From a bacterium (GTDB taxonomy: Bacteria > Patescibacteriota > Saccharimonadia > Saccharimonadales > Saccharimonadaceae), in assembly GCA_030429445.1 (NCBI GenBank), contig JAUIFG010000005.1, forward strand, positions 1 through 54,098: a DNA stretch of 54,098 nt, read 5' to 3'. Below the pieces are notes generated by a model. The model worked only from the letters and a program-made list of their open reading frames with translations. It searched no databases and was not told the origin of the DNA. The translations under genes were made by a program, and so were the position numbers. Shown piece after piece: positions 1 to 7,707 of this stretch. The stretch's first letter is position 1; the number at the start of each line of letters is the position of its first letter.

Positions 1-208
1 CTGCTCGTGCAATAAATGCAACCACGATACCGATAATAGCGAGTGAGTCGGCAAAGACAATTGCGGTAATCATCAACGTTCGAATCTCACCAAGTTTTTC
101 TGGGTTACGACCAAACGCACCTAGTGCTCCACCACCAATGACACCAATACCAACTGCTGCACCAAGGGCAGGTAGGGCATATGCCAATACGAATGCTAAT
201 TGTTCCAT
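1..208 (-). CDS. atpE: ATP synthase F0 subunit c (3' end outside window)
   Basis: Proteolipid that forms the membrane rotor ring of F-type ATP synthase. The 69 visible residues make a helical hairpin: a glycine-rich first helix (about residues 6-30), the polar loop RNPEKLG at 34-40, and a second helix with the ion-carrying carboxylate in FADSLAI (Asp54). An Asp without an obvious sodium-ligand set suggests proton coupling, which is an inference. The ATG at 208 follows a good Shine-Dalgarno AAGGAG (218-224). The gene follows atpB in the usual I-B-E order. The C-terminus lies beyond base 1. Confidence 0.93.
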   Translation of the reverse strand, partial: MEQLAFVLAYALPALGAAVGIGVIGGGALGAFGRNPEKLGEIRTLMITAIVFADSLAIIGIVVAFIARA

Positions 209-248
209 ATATTTTTACTCCTTTTGATTTATTAACAATATTATAACA

Positions 249-1085
249 TCATTCCATCTGTACTGCAGGCTTGCCAGTATGGGTAGGGGAATGATCGGTA
301 ATGTTTGGCTGGGCCTCGTCGTGCGAGCCATGACTCTCGACTGCCAGTGAGGTGAAAATAACTGTCAAAATAAAGAACACGTATGCCTGAACAAAGCCGA
401 TAAACAATTCGAAAATCAGAAAGAATGGCAACGCGACGACCGAAAAATAACTGGTCATAACAGCGATAACAACCAGCAAAATTTCACCAGCAAAACAGTT
501 ACCGAACATTCGGACGGATAGCGCGGCATAGCGCGAAAATTCACCAATAAACTCCAGCGCCCCCTCAAAAGCACCAATTGGATCCTTAATAGGGTTACGA
601 ATGTACCGCTTTAGATTACCAATAGGACCATGCGCCTGCAGTGCAAAATACTGCACCGTAATCAATACAATAATTGCGACAGCAAATGTAAAATTCAAAT
701 CTGCCGTAATGGCACGCAGTACTGGAACGTCATTATAAAATACCGAGTCGAGGCCTGGAAGAACGCTCATCCAATAGCCAAACAACATGACAAAAAAGAT
801 TGTTAATGCCAAAGGCGCAACACGACGTGCTAACTTTTTATCCGGAATCACACTATCAACCTGTCCCAGCATTCCTTCGAATGTCCATTGCACCAAACCA
901 ATAAAACGATTGTACTTATGATTTTTGATCATATAAACCACGTATGAAAACATGCCGAGCATCACCAGAACGCTTATCATACCAGTCATCAAAGAATTCG
1001 TTACAGCAAAATCACCAACATGAAACAAGGCCTGTGAAGCAACGTGGATTTCGAATCCGGCAGATGAAGCAAAATTACTTAGCAC
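249..1085 (-). CDS. atpB: ATP synthase F0 subunit a
   Basis: Membrane stator subunit that forms the ion half-channels against the c-ring. It is 278 aa with several hydrophobic helices. The invariant arginine is in LSVRMFGN (Arg192), on the helix that faces the c-ring. The C-terminal tail after residue 250 is polar and rich in His and Asp. The start is GTG at 1085, three bases after the stop of the AtpI-like gene and about 10 nt after AGGAA, so translation is probably coupled. Length and motif fit the family. Confidence 0.95.
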   Translation of the reverse strand: MLSNFASSAGFEIHVASQALFHVGDFAVTNSLMTGMISVLVMLGMFSYVVYMIKNHKYNRFIGLVQWTFEGMLGQVDSVIPDKKLARRVAPLALTIFFVMLFGYWMSVLPGLDSVFYNDVPVLRAITADLNFTFAVAIIVLITVQYFALQAHGPIGNLKRYIRNPIKDPIGAFEGALEFIGEFSRYAALSVRMFGNCFAGEILLVVIAVMTSYFSVVALPFFLIFELFIGFVQAYVFFILTVIFTSLAVESHGSHDEAQPNITDHSPTHTGKPAVQME

Positions 1086-1087
1086 AA

Positions 1088-1351
1088 TTAATCATTTCCT
1101 TTCTTGTACTGTTGGCGGACGAGCAGGGCAGTGATAGCAATACCTACAGTTAGCCCACTCATCGCGTAGATAGGTTCGGTACTATACACACTGTCCGCCC
1201 AAAGACCCAGACCCGCGCCACCAAGCGTGGGAACAAACATGCGCCACGTTGTATCAACCGCTATCGTAAACAATAAAACAACCGTCGACTTAGCTGGCTT
1301 TTCCGACGGTTGAGGCTTTTTTTCGCTGTTTTTCACTGCGTCAGCACTCAT
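1088..1351 (-). CDS. AtpI/AtpZ-like ATP synthase assembly protein
   Basis: Small membrane protein at the head of the ATP synthase operon. Its 87 aa have a charged N-terminus (1-22), two hydrophobic segments (about 24-50 and 58-80) and the small-residue motif GGAGLGLWAD, typical of AtpI/AtpZ proteins that help c-ring assembly or Mg2+ supply. TAGAGT, part of an extended TGT-TAGAGT, sits about 9 nt before the ATG, and no clear ribosome site is seen, so the operon may begin with a nearly leaderless mRNA. Function is assigned from position and the family motif. Confidence 0.75.
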   Translation of the reverse strand: MSADAVKNSEKKPQPSEKPAKSTVVLLFTIAVDTTWRMFVPTLGGAGLGLWADSVYSTEPIYAMSGLTVGIAITALLVRQQYKKGND

Positions 1352-1433
1352 TACTTGCTTACTCTAACAGAGAGAGTGACTGATGGCAAGAGTGAACAAG
1401 GACATCAATGTAACACCCCCATTCAATGCGCTA

Positions 1434-1462
1434 TTGACTAAATAAATCTAAAATTGTATGAT
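1434..1462 (+). promoter_or_regulatory. Consensus promoter for the 1558 orphan gene
   Basis: TTGACT (1434-1439), a 17-nt spacer and TATGAT (1457-1462) predict a start near 1469. This gives a leader of about 90 nt before the GTG at 1558. The leader can fold GCTGG/CCAGC and CTTC/GAAG hairpins. The promoter diverges from the ATP synthase operon. Confidence 0.75.
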
Positions 1463-1557
1463 AATCGTGCCTGTTGAGAGCTAGCGCTGGGATACAGTAC
1501 TCCAGCCAAAGCTTCGCAGATGAAGTTTTACATACTACTACAGACGCAGGAGACACT

Positions 1558-1953
1558 GTGAGCTACCGCAAGACACGTCTCGAAAGAGCCCACCACTTGG
1601 CGCATGAGTTTGCGCGAAAACAAATGGATGCCAAGGTGACACCTGATCTTGTCAAAATACACAAGTGTTTCAAGCACGATCAGCACGGTACCCGTAAAAT
1701 CGATGAGAAGTTGTCAGGATGGGTTTTTACCAAATCTGGCAAGGTACCGTTCGTGGCGCTAGAAAATGGCGACATTCTATACGGTGTGGTGCCAAAATTC
1801 TCGACCAGCCTTTTTCCACACAGAAAACATGACCTCCTTGATAGTTATCACTGGGTACATTACGCTGCCGAGAATAATCATTGTAATCACGCCTCTCTCA
1901 GCATGGACCCGGACCTGGTCAGCACCGTCATCCAAGCTCTTTCGCACGCCTGA
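1558..1953 (+). CDS. Orphan hypothetical protein, 131 aa
   Basis: I do not recognise this protein. It is soluble, rich in His and Lys, and has no signal peptide or membrane segment. The frame is open from a TTG at 1474, but that would lie only about 5 nt after the predicted transcript start. GTG at 1558 has AGGAG five bases upstream (1548-1552), so I place the start there. The gene is monocistronic: a consensus promoter precedes it and a 12-bp-stem terminator follows 19 nt after its stop. A cluster of His and Cys near the C-terminus (HVHYAAENNHCNHAS-like region) could bind metal, but this is speculative. Confidence 0.6.
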   Translation: MSYRKTRLERAHHLAHEFARKQMDAKVTPDLVKIHKCFKHDQHGTRKIDEKLSGWVFTKSGKVPFVALENGDILYGVVPKFSTSLFPHRKHDLLDSYHWVHYAAENNHCNHASLSMDPDLVSTVIQALSHA

Positions 1954-1971
1954 GTAGTACCATCAAAACAG

Positions 1972-2004
1972 ACCCTCATCGTTTCACTAACGATGAGGGT
2001 TTTA
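1972..2004 (+). terminator. Intrinsic terminator
   Basis: A perfect 12-bp stem, ACCCTCATCGTT (1972-1983) with AACGATGAGGGT (1989-2000), has a 5-nt loop and is followed by TTTAAT. It ends the 1558 transcript. Confidence 0.85.
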
Positions 2005-2024
2005 ATATAAGATACAATTACTTT

Positions 2025-2219
2025 ATGCCTCGAAGAAACAGACCCATCAAGCACACTCCGTACCAACCACCCGAAAACGAGCAAGCAAAAATGCGTTATC
2101 CCACAAAACGTGCCGCAGAGCAGGCGGCTGAAATAAGAATGCTACAGACCCCAAACTTAGAGCTTACCGTGTATCAAGGTACCAACGGTGGATGGTACCT
2201 AACCTCTCGAGAGAATTGA
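2025..2219 (+). CDS. Small conserved-looking protein, 64 aa
   Basis: A 64-aa basic protein. The N-terminus is proline-rich (PYQPPENEQ), then comes an alanine-rich helix (RAAEQAAEIRM) and a compact strand-rich end (LELTVYQGTNGGWYLTS). It resembles small cytosolic proteins I associate with Saccharibacteria, but I know no function. TACAAT (2013-2018) lies 6 nt before the ATG with no Shine-Dalgarno site, so the mRNA is probably leaderless. It lies 31 nt upstream of the HExxH gene, which has its own -10. Confidence 0.65.
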   Translation: MPRRNRPIKHTPYQPPENEQAKMRYPTKRAAEQAAEIRMLQTPNLELTVYQGTNGGWYLTSREN

Positions 2220-2250
2220 CTTGATCATTTAAAATGTCTACTATTCTTAA

Positions 2251-3375
2251 ATGAAGCATAAGCGACGCGTTGATGCATTTCTGGACAATACTCAAACGTC
2301 CGAACACTATTACCTCGCCGCCGACTCTTTCAATGCAATAACCAGGGATGTTCCAGGAATATTCACTGCGCTTCTATTTCGTAGACGAGCTAATCGTTTA
2401 CTCGACTCGAGACACACTGATGACATACAAGCAGTTCGTGAAATTAACAGAGCATTTCAATACAACGACCTGGGCTACTTGGCGGCCGTGCAAGCCTCTA
2501 GCGATATGTTCAACGATCCAATCATGGATAACTCAGAAACGCCAGGTATAATCCAGTGGCTCGCAAAATCATCACGTCATGACATGTCAACATTTTGCAA
2601 ATGGAACATTGAACGAACGCACGATTTACAATCTGCCATCGACCGTGACAAACCTGAAATTATCAATGGAGTCATGGAGCGAACGCAAACGCTGACCAAC
2701 ATCGGATTGTTTCCCTCGTTTGCGCCAAGAATTATGGAAAACGCCACTGAAAGATATAATCTCGTAGCAATGGATACCTTTTTGAGCGCCGGATACAACC
2801 GAATAGGCTTTTGCACGGACCGCGAAATTGTTATGGCCAACATGTACAACGATAGATTGAGCCTAGCCGGAGAATCAACCGAACTCAACAGAATTTCATT
2901 TCACGAATACTTGCACGGAGCAGGAAGCGATCGCGGATTTTTTGGCGGTATATATACGCCAATGGAACCTCTCCGACCAATAGAGGAGGCCTTTGTTGAA
3001 CATGCGACAGTAGTGGCATTAACAGACGCTCCTCAACAACCAAGTCTTATAGACCCAGAGGAACGTGCTGATATTCTGAAAAATAAAGGTGGATACTGGA
3101 AGGAGCGTACGCTCCTCAATGCAATTATAAAAAACACCGGCATTAGTGTTGAGCAAATGGGCGAAGCATACTTTACCCCTATGCATACAGAGCGTGGCGA
3201 TAGAATACGAGCTGATATAGAGTACAAGATCGGCAAATTTTTTCTATCAGATGAAAGGTTCTTTAATTTTATAGAAAAATATGAACAGTCAAAACGCACA
3301 GGGAGAGATGATCTTATTTTGAATACTCTCGAAACACTACAATCCGATTCGAACACAATGCCAGAAGAAATCTAG
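2251..3375 (+). CDS. Putative zinc metallopeptidase-like protein (HExxH), 374 aa
   Basis: The protein has FHEYLHGAG with a canonical HExxH (His218, Glu219, His222). Downstream, the helix PIEEAFVEHAT (Glu245, Glu246, Glu250, His251) could supply the third zinc ligand, as in gluzincins. The N-terminal 200 residues are mostly helical and match no domain I know. There is no signal peptide, so it is probably cytosolic, or exported by an unknown route. TACTAT (2239-2244) lies 6 nt before the ATG, suggesting leaderless translation. A protease is likely from the motif alone; substrate unknown. Confidence 0.7.
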   Translation: MKHKRRVDAFLDNTQTSEHYYLAADSFNAITRDVPGIFTALLFRRRANRLLDSRHTDDIQAVREINRAFQYNDLGYLAAVQASSDMFNDPIMDNSETPGIIQWLAKSSRHDMSTFCKWNIERTHDLQSAIDRDKPEIINGVMERTQTLTNIGLFPSFAPRIMENATERYNLVAMDTFLSAGYNRIGFCTDREIVMANMYNDRLSLAGESTELNRISFHEYLHGAGSDRGFFGGIYTPMEPLRPIEEAFVEHATVVALTDAPQQPSLIDPEERADILKNKGGYWKERTLLNAIIKNTGISVEQMGEAYFTPMHTERGDRIRADIEYKIGKFFLSDERFFNFIEKYEQSKRTGRDDLILNTLETLQSDSNTMPEEI

Positions 3376-3430
3376 CCATAGACCACTCGGCTAACGCACA
3401 AGACTCTTGTTATACTTATAATTAATATCA

Positions 3431-3459
3431 TTTGTGTTCACTGTGCAATTTGATATACT
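3431..3459 (+). promoter_or_regulatory. Extended -10 promoter for the glutaredoxin gene
   Basis: TGA-TATACT (-10 at 3454-3459) with a weak TTTGTG -35 (3431-3436) at 17 nt. The transcript would start near 3466 and carry an AGGAG site (3473-3477) seven bases before the ATG. Confidence 0.55.
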
Positions 3460-3483
3460 AAGTATAGTAAATAGGAGACGGTT

Positions 3484-3765
3484 ATGAGCGACACAACGCC
3501 AAAAATTACAATCTATAGCACCACCTGGTGTGCATTCTGCCACACCGAGGCGCAGTGGCTTGATCATTTGGGTATTCCATACGTCAAAAAGGATATCGAG
3601 CAAGACCCCGAGGCATACGAAGAGTTGATGAAAAAAGCTGATGGTAACTACCAGGGTGTCCCCGTTACAGATGTCGCCGGAACAATGGTGCTCGGCTTTG
3701 ATAGGCCAAAACTACTCGAAGCAATCAAAGCGAATAACTTAAACCCCTCTGATTCAAAAGATTAA
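3484..3765 (+). CDS. Glutaredoxin-like (NrdH/mycoredoxin-type) protein
   Basis: A 93-aa thioredoxin-fold redox protein, probably a dithiol reductant. The active site is WCAFC (Cys16, Cys19), and the cis-proline that shapes the active site is in GVPVTD (Pro60). The WCxFC motif and short length fit the glutaredoxin/mycoredoxin branch, not thioredoxin. A separate thioredoxin is encoded at 49823. It is convergent with purF. Unlike many neighbours it has a genuine AGGAG ribosome site and a short 5'UTR. Confidence 0.85.
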   Translation: MSDTTPKITIYSTTWCAFCHTEAQWLDHLGIPYVKKDIEQDPEAYEELMKKADGNYQGVPVTDVAGTMVLGFDRPKLLEAIKANNLNPSDSKD

Positions 3766-3796
3766 CAGTAATACTAAAACTAGCCTTTATGGTTAT

Positions 3797-5293
3797 TTAT
3801 TTCGGCATCGAGGGTAATGGCAAGATGACAGCTTCTCGTCCCGCCGTAGGGTAGTCACCGGTAGTGCAAGCGGTGCAAACACCTCCCGATTGCACACCTT
3901 TCTTACCACCAAGCACCGGAGTCAATTCGATAGCCTCCCATAGCTCTTCGTTCGTAATAAAGCGAAGTGTTGTTGCACCAAAATACTTTCGCATCTGCTC
4001 GATATTTTTCTTGCGTGCTAGTAATTCAGACGGGATACCGGTATCAATCCCATAAAAACAGGGGTGAGCGTGAGGTGGATACGCGATACGCATGTGGATG
4101 CTCCGCGGGTCACCTTTCCATAACTCTTGGATATATATTTGTCCACTCGTACCTCTTACGACCGAATCATCAATCACGACTAAATCTTCGCCCTTTATTG
4201 CAGAGTAATCGATATTAAGTTTGAGTTTGACCGCAGCAGCTCTAAGGGCTTGTTTTGCCAAAATAAATGATCGCCCAACGTAAGGATTCTTCGTAACAAC
4301 ACGCTCATACGGTATACCTGTTGCATTCGAATAACCCATGGCGGTATCAATACCAGAATCCGGAATTCCAATAACCATACTCGCTACAAAATCCGGGTCC
4401 TCTCCGCGTGCCAAAATTTCACCCATTCTTTTGCGAACCTGACGAACACTTCGTCCATGTAGGCTTGAATCTGGACGAGAAAAATAAGCAAATTCCATAG
4501 AACAAGTCTTTGTTTCCTCTACGTTATATATATTTTCGGTATATGCATCACCGCCATCAAGAGGTACGGTCACTAACGTACCGGGTGGAACTTCGGTAGC
4601 GGTTCTAGTGTCACAAAAAGGACCAAGCGCACTGTCCTCAGAAACAAAATAATGGTGGTTGTCTTTTTGCGCCTGAAATAGCGGACGAAATCCCCACGGA
4701 TCCCGAGCCGCAATAAGTGATTTTCCGTCAGATGCAACAAGACTATACGCACCATTGAGACCGCGCAAAGTAGCAAGGAGACTTGTTCGAAAATCCTCAC
4801 CATTACGCAACATTCGCTGATCGATGAGTTCAACAAGATACTCAGTGTCAGTTAACTTGTGTTGATTTTCAAGTTCTTTGATATGCCCGTTAAGTGCCAG
4901 TGTAAACATCGAGTTTTTTCCACCAAGCGGATGAGCTTGACGAGCGCTCTCTGCCGCATCTCCACTTTTTTTACCAGTTCCATATCTCGTATGAGCCAAT
5001 GCAACTTTGCCGCGAGGAAAACTTTCCGCGTAACGACCTCCGGCAAACACATCCATGATAAGACCCTTGTCTTTACTGGTGATAAATTTTTTCTCGAAAG
5101 AGTCGTATACAGATATGCCCGCGCCATCCTCGCCACGATGTTGCAAGCCCAGTATGCCTTGGTATGCCACAGGACCCAACACCATGTCATGTTCTCGTTC
5201 TGGTAAAAAACCCGTGTACGCAACGGCGAAGACCCCACACTCCTCTCGTGGTATATCTTCAATTTCGAATCGAGGCTGATGTTCAGCGGTCAT
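3797..5293 (-). CDS. purF: Amidophosphoribosyltransferase
   Basis: First committed enzyme of de novo purine synthesis: PRPP plus glutamine gives phosphoribosylamine. The 498 aa comprise an N-terminal Ntn glutaminase with catalytic Cys19 in EECGVFAV (an 18-residue propeptide would be removed) and a phosphoribosyltransferase domain with PRPP loop VVIDDSVVRGTSG (372-384). Cys264, Cys412, Cys473 and Cys476 match the [4Fe-4S] ligands of the Bacillus-type enzyme. No other pur gene lies nearby. TACTAT (minus strand, 5302-5307) is 8 nt before the ATG, so it is probably leaderless. Confidence 0.96.
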   Translation of the reverse strand: MTAEHQPRFEIEDIPREECGVFAVAYTGFLPEREHDMVLGPVAYQGILGLQHRGEDGAGISVYDSFEKKFITSKDKGLIMDVFAGGRYAESFPRGKVALAHTRYGTGKKSGDAAESARQAHPLGGKNSMFTLALNGHIKELENQHKLTDTEYLVELIDQRMLRNGEDFRTSLLATLRGLNGAYSLVASDGKSLIAARDPWGFRPLFQAQKDNHHYFVSEDSALGPFCDTRTATEVPPGTLVTVPLDGGDAYTENIYNVEETKTCSMEFAYFSRPDSSLHGRSVRQVRKRMGEILARGEDPDFVASMVIGIPDSGIDTAMGYSNATGIPYERVVTKNPYVGRSFILAKQALRAAAVKLKLNIDYSAIKGEDLVVIDDSVVRGTSGQIYIQELWKGDPRSIHMRIAYPPHAHPCFYGIDTGIPSELLARKKNIEQMRKYFGATTLRFITNEELWEAIELTPVLGGKKGVQSGGVCTACTTGDYPTAGREAVILPLPSMPK

Positions 5294-5375
5294 TTATTGC
5301 TATAGTAACATAACCATCGTAAGTGTAAAAAAGCGAGAATTTCAGTGCTAGTGAAGTTCGGGTATACTTGTACTG

Positions 5376-6218
5376 ATGACGAAAAAAACAGTTATTCTTC
5401 CATCAAACAATCCCATAGCGTATTGGTCACATCACGATGATAAGCGTCCCGTGCTTATTCTCGTCCATGGTTTTACAGGATCGCATGAAGGCTTTCAATA
5501 TCTCGTACCTCTACTATCAAACTTTCGATTAATCATTCCTGACTTGCCTGGATTTGGCGTCAGTCCCTTGCCTCACGAAAAGCTAACGTTACGCGAGTTG
5601 GGATCACTTTTGGTTGATTTCGTACAAGCACTCGATCTCGACGATAAGCCACACCTCGTTGGACACTCTATGGGTTCACTGGTTGTATCCGAAGCAATGA
5701 GACAGCACCCAAAGCTTTTTGCCAAAAAAAATATTCTCATCAGCCCCGTTCCATCACCGGTTGGGATTCTTGACGCACGCAAAATTGGTGTACTTTTAAG
5801 TAAACTGTACTATTCCGCCAGCCACCGCCTACCATTCGTTGGACCATATATTGCGACGAGTAAAAAGTTAACTCGTCTCAGCACTCGGCTCATTATGACG
5901 ACCAAGGATAAGTTAATGAAACAAACGATTTACGGTCATCATTTTAATAATCTCAAATTTATCAGCAGTATCGGATGGTATAGGCGACTACACAAAGAGG
6001 TAAACAAAACCGGCATTAGTCGTTACCGCCACGCCTTAGAACAATTTGATATCCTCATCATCAATGGCGATCGCGATTCTGTCACGCCACCGAGAAAACA
6101 AAAGAAAACGTCGAAAAAAATAAACGCAAAACTTGTCATAATCCCAAAAGTAGGGCATTTATCACATTACGAAAAGCCAACCGAGCTTGCTACTGCGATT
6201 TCTGAGTTTCTTCAATAA
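5376..6218 (+). CDS. Alpha/beta hydrolase
   Basis: A 280-aa hydrolase of the alpha/beta fold. It has the oxyanion motif LVHGFTGS (about 29-36), nucleophile elbow GHSMGS (Ser98), an acid in NGDRDSVTP (Asp232 or Asp234) and the catalytic His in VGHLSHYEKP (His261). The substrate cannot be told; esterase or lysophospholipase-like roles are common. No signal peptide. TATACT (5363-5368) lies 7 nt before the ATG, a leaderless arrangement. Its 3' end overlaps the convergent glycosyltransferase by 29 bp. Confidence 0.85.
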   Translation: MTKKTVILPSNNPIAYWSHHDDKRPVLILVHGFTGSHEGFQYLVPLLSNFRLIIPDLPGFGVSPLPHEKLTLRELGSLLVDFVQALDLDDKPHLVGHSMGSLVVSEAMRQHPKLFAKKNILISPVPSPVGILDARKIGVLLSKLYYSASHRLPFVGPYIATSKKLTRLSTRLIMTTKDKLMKQTIYGHHFNNLKFISSIGWYRRLHKEVNKTGISRYRHALEQFDILIINGDRDSVTPPRKQKKTSKKINAKLVIIPKVGHLSHYEKPTELATAISEFLQ

Positions 6219-7371
6219 CTTGTTCGTATAGTTTTTCAAACTTTGGAATTACTACGCGCACATCGTGGCGTTTTGCAATTTTGATGCTGCGCTTTGCATA
6301 AGTCTCACGCTTTTTGGGATTATCGATTAAATCAACGAGGGCTTTTGCCATAGCATCGACATCATCAACTGGAACAAGATAACCATTCTTACCAGTGAGA
6401 CACAGTTCACCCAAGGCACCCGCATCAACAGCCACAACAGGCTTTCCACTTGCCATAGCCTCGAGCATCGCCAGACACTGTAGTTCAGTTGGTGAAGGCA
6501 TGACATAGACATCACCAATCCGATGCAACTGGACTAAGTCATCATCCGAAACAAGACCCGTGAATGTAATATGGTCATTAAGTTTCAAGGTGTCTATCAA
6601 TTCATCAAGTTTACCCCGAGCATTACCACTCCCGACGATCACTGCATGAAACTCTTTGCCTGACCATCGCAATAGTTCAAGTGCCTGGATGAGGATGTGT
6701 ATGTGCTTTTCTTCATCAACACGACCAATATAGGTAATGAGCGTTTTGTTTCGCGGAATATTGAACTTTTTGAATAGTTCACTCTTTGATTTGCCTGGTT
6801 TGAAGCGATCAAGATTAATTCCGTTACTAATAGCTAGTGCCGGCGCTTCGATACGATCAGTATTAAATAATCCGATTGCCGATTCTGTTGGCATAACAAT
6901 GCGCCGAGCTCCACGATAGAGAAGAGCACCGTATTCTGTCAAAATATAGCTGAAAGGTCGCGATACGGGTGCAAGAATTTTTATATTCTTAACCATGTTA
7001 TCGGGCATAACATGGTTAGTTGCCACGACAGGGATACCCCTATGGACTGCGGCCCGCAACATGCCTATACCCGTTGTCAATTGGGTGTGGACATGAACCA
7101 CGTCCGGCTGAAATTCATCCAAAATACGTCGCATCTCTCGATCATACGTAACGGACACTCGCAAATTTTTTCGAAAAGCCAAACCAAAAGAACGAATCCG
7201 AGTAATCTCATAGTTTTCGTCGATTTCCTTATAGCCTCGTCCCGTCTGTGATGGAGCAACCACCATAACAGTGTGCCCATTAGTAGCAAGCCCCTGAGCA
7301 AGCGTCCGCGCCGCTGTAGCGACACCGCTCTTCATTGGCCAGTGTTGATCATTGGCGATCAAAATACGCAT
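6190..7371 (-). CDS. Glycosyltransferase family 4
   Basis: A 393-aa GT-B retaining glycosyltransferase. It has the N-terminal Rossmann half with the acceptor-side glycine segment GVATAARTLA, and the C-terminal nucleotide-sugar half with EX7E at Glu296/Glu304 in TELQCLAMLEAMASGKPVV. It probably adds a sugar to a lipid or surface glycan; many relatives are mannosyltransferases or diacylglycerol glucosyltransferases. TACAAT (minus, 7380-7385), in an extended TGT context, lies 8 nt before the ATG, so it is likely leaderless. It diverges from the 7405 membrane protein and its sibling GT4. Confidence 0.9.
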   Translation of the reverse strand: MRILIANDQHWPMKSGVATAARTLAQGLATNGHTVMVVAPSQTGRGYKEIDENYEITRIRSFGLAFRKNLRVSVTYDREMRRILDEFQPDVVHVHTQLTTGIGMLRAAVHRGIPVVATNHVMPDNMVKNIKILAPVSRPFSYILTEYGALLYRGARRIVMPTESAIGLFNTDRIEAPALAISNGINLDRFKPGKSKSELFKKFNIPRNKTLITYIGRVDEEKHIHILIQALELLRWSGKEFHAVIVGSGNARGKLDELIDTLKLNDHITFTGLVSDDDLVQLHRIGDVYVMPSPTELQCLAMLEAMASGKPVVAVDAGALGELCLTGKNGYLVPVDDVDAMAKALVDLIDNPKKRETYAKRSIKIAKRHDVRVVIPKFEKLYEQVIEETQKSQ

Positions 7372-7404
7372 TGATACTCATTGTAACATGCTAGAATAGG
7401 ACAA

Positions 7405-7707
7405 ATGGGCAACTATAATCCGTTCGTCAAAGCCATCTTTTACTCAATTGTTTTGTTTGCTGTTATCCATCTTGCATTTAGTTTTTTCTACGGCATGATC
7501 CACGGCGATACCGAAATCACCAACATGTTTCACATTCTTGGGCTAGATCTCGCATGGCCGAATCTTGGTACCGGTAAAGTTAACAGCTTTCTTGGTGTTG
7601 TCATGACCGTTGGTGTTTGGGCTATTATTGGCTACACTCTACATTGGCGCGACAAACGAGCGGACAAACTCCGCAAAGCCTCAAAAAAACATCCAAAGGA
7701 AAAATAA
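7405..7707 (+). CDS. Small membrane protein, 100 aa
   Basis: I do not recognise this protein. It has two predicted membrane segments (about 8-30 and 60-80), a polar segment of about 30 residues between them, and a Lys/Arg-rich C-terminus (KRADKLRKASKKHPKEK). Its stop overlaps the next glycosyltransferase start by one base (TAATG), so the two are translationally coupled and it may be a membrane partner of that enzyme. An extended -10, TGC-TAGAAT (7389-7397), lies 7 nt before the ATG; no Shine-Dalgarno site. Confidence 0.75.
   Translation: MGNYNPFVKAIFYSIVLFAVIHLAFSFFYGMIHGDTEITNMFHILGLDLAWPNLGTGKVNSFLGVVMTVGVWAIIGYTLHWRDKRADKLRKASKKHPKEK

Noticed and set aside
944-1153. Plus-strand frame across atpB and the AtpI-like gene
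   Set aside because: It is antisense to two well-supported genes and has no ribosome site or family features.
1474-1557. TTG start giving a 159-aa protein
   Set aside because: It would begin about 5 nt after the predicted transcript start, whereas GTG 1558 has AGGAG at good spacing.
4573-5279. Several frames antisense or out of frame within purF
   Set aside because: They are alternative readings of the purF coding sequence with no independent signals.
7617-7706. Longer glycosyltransferase start
   Set aside because: It overlaps the upstream membrane protein by 30 codons; ATG 7707 with AAAGGA and TAATG coupling fits the family N-terminus.
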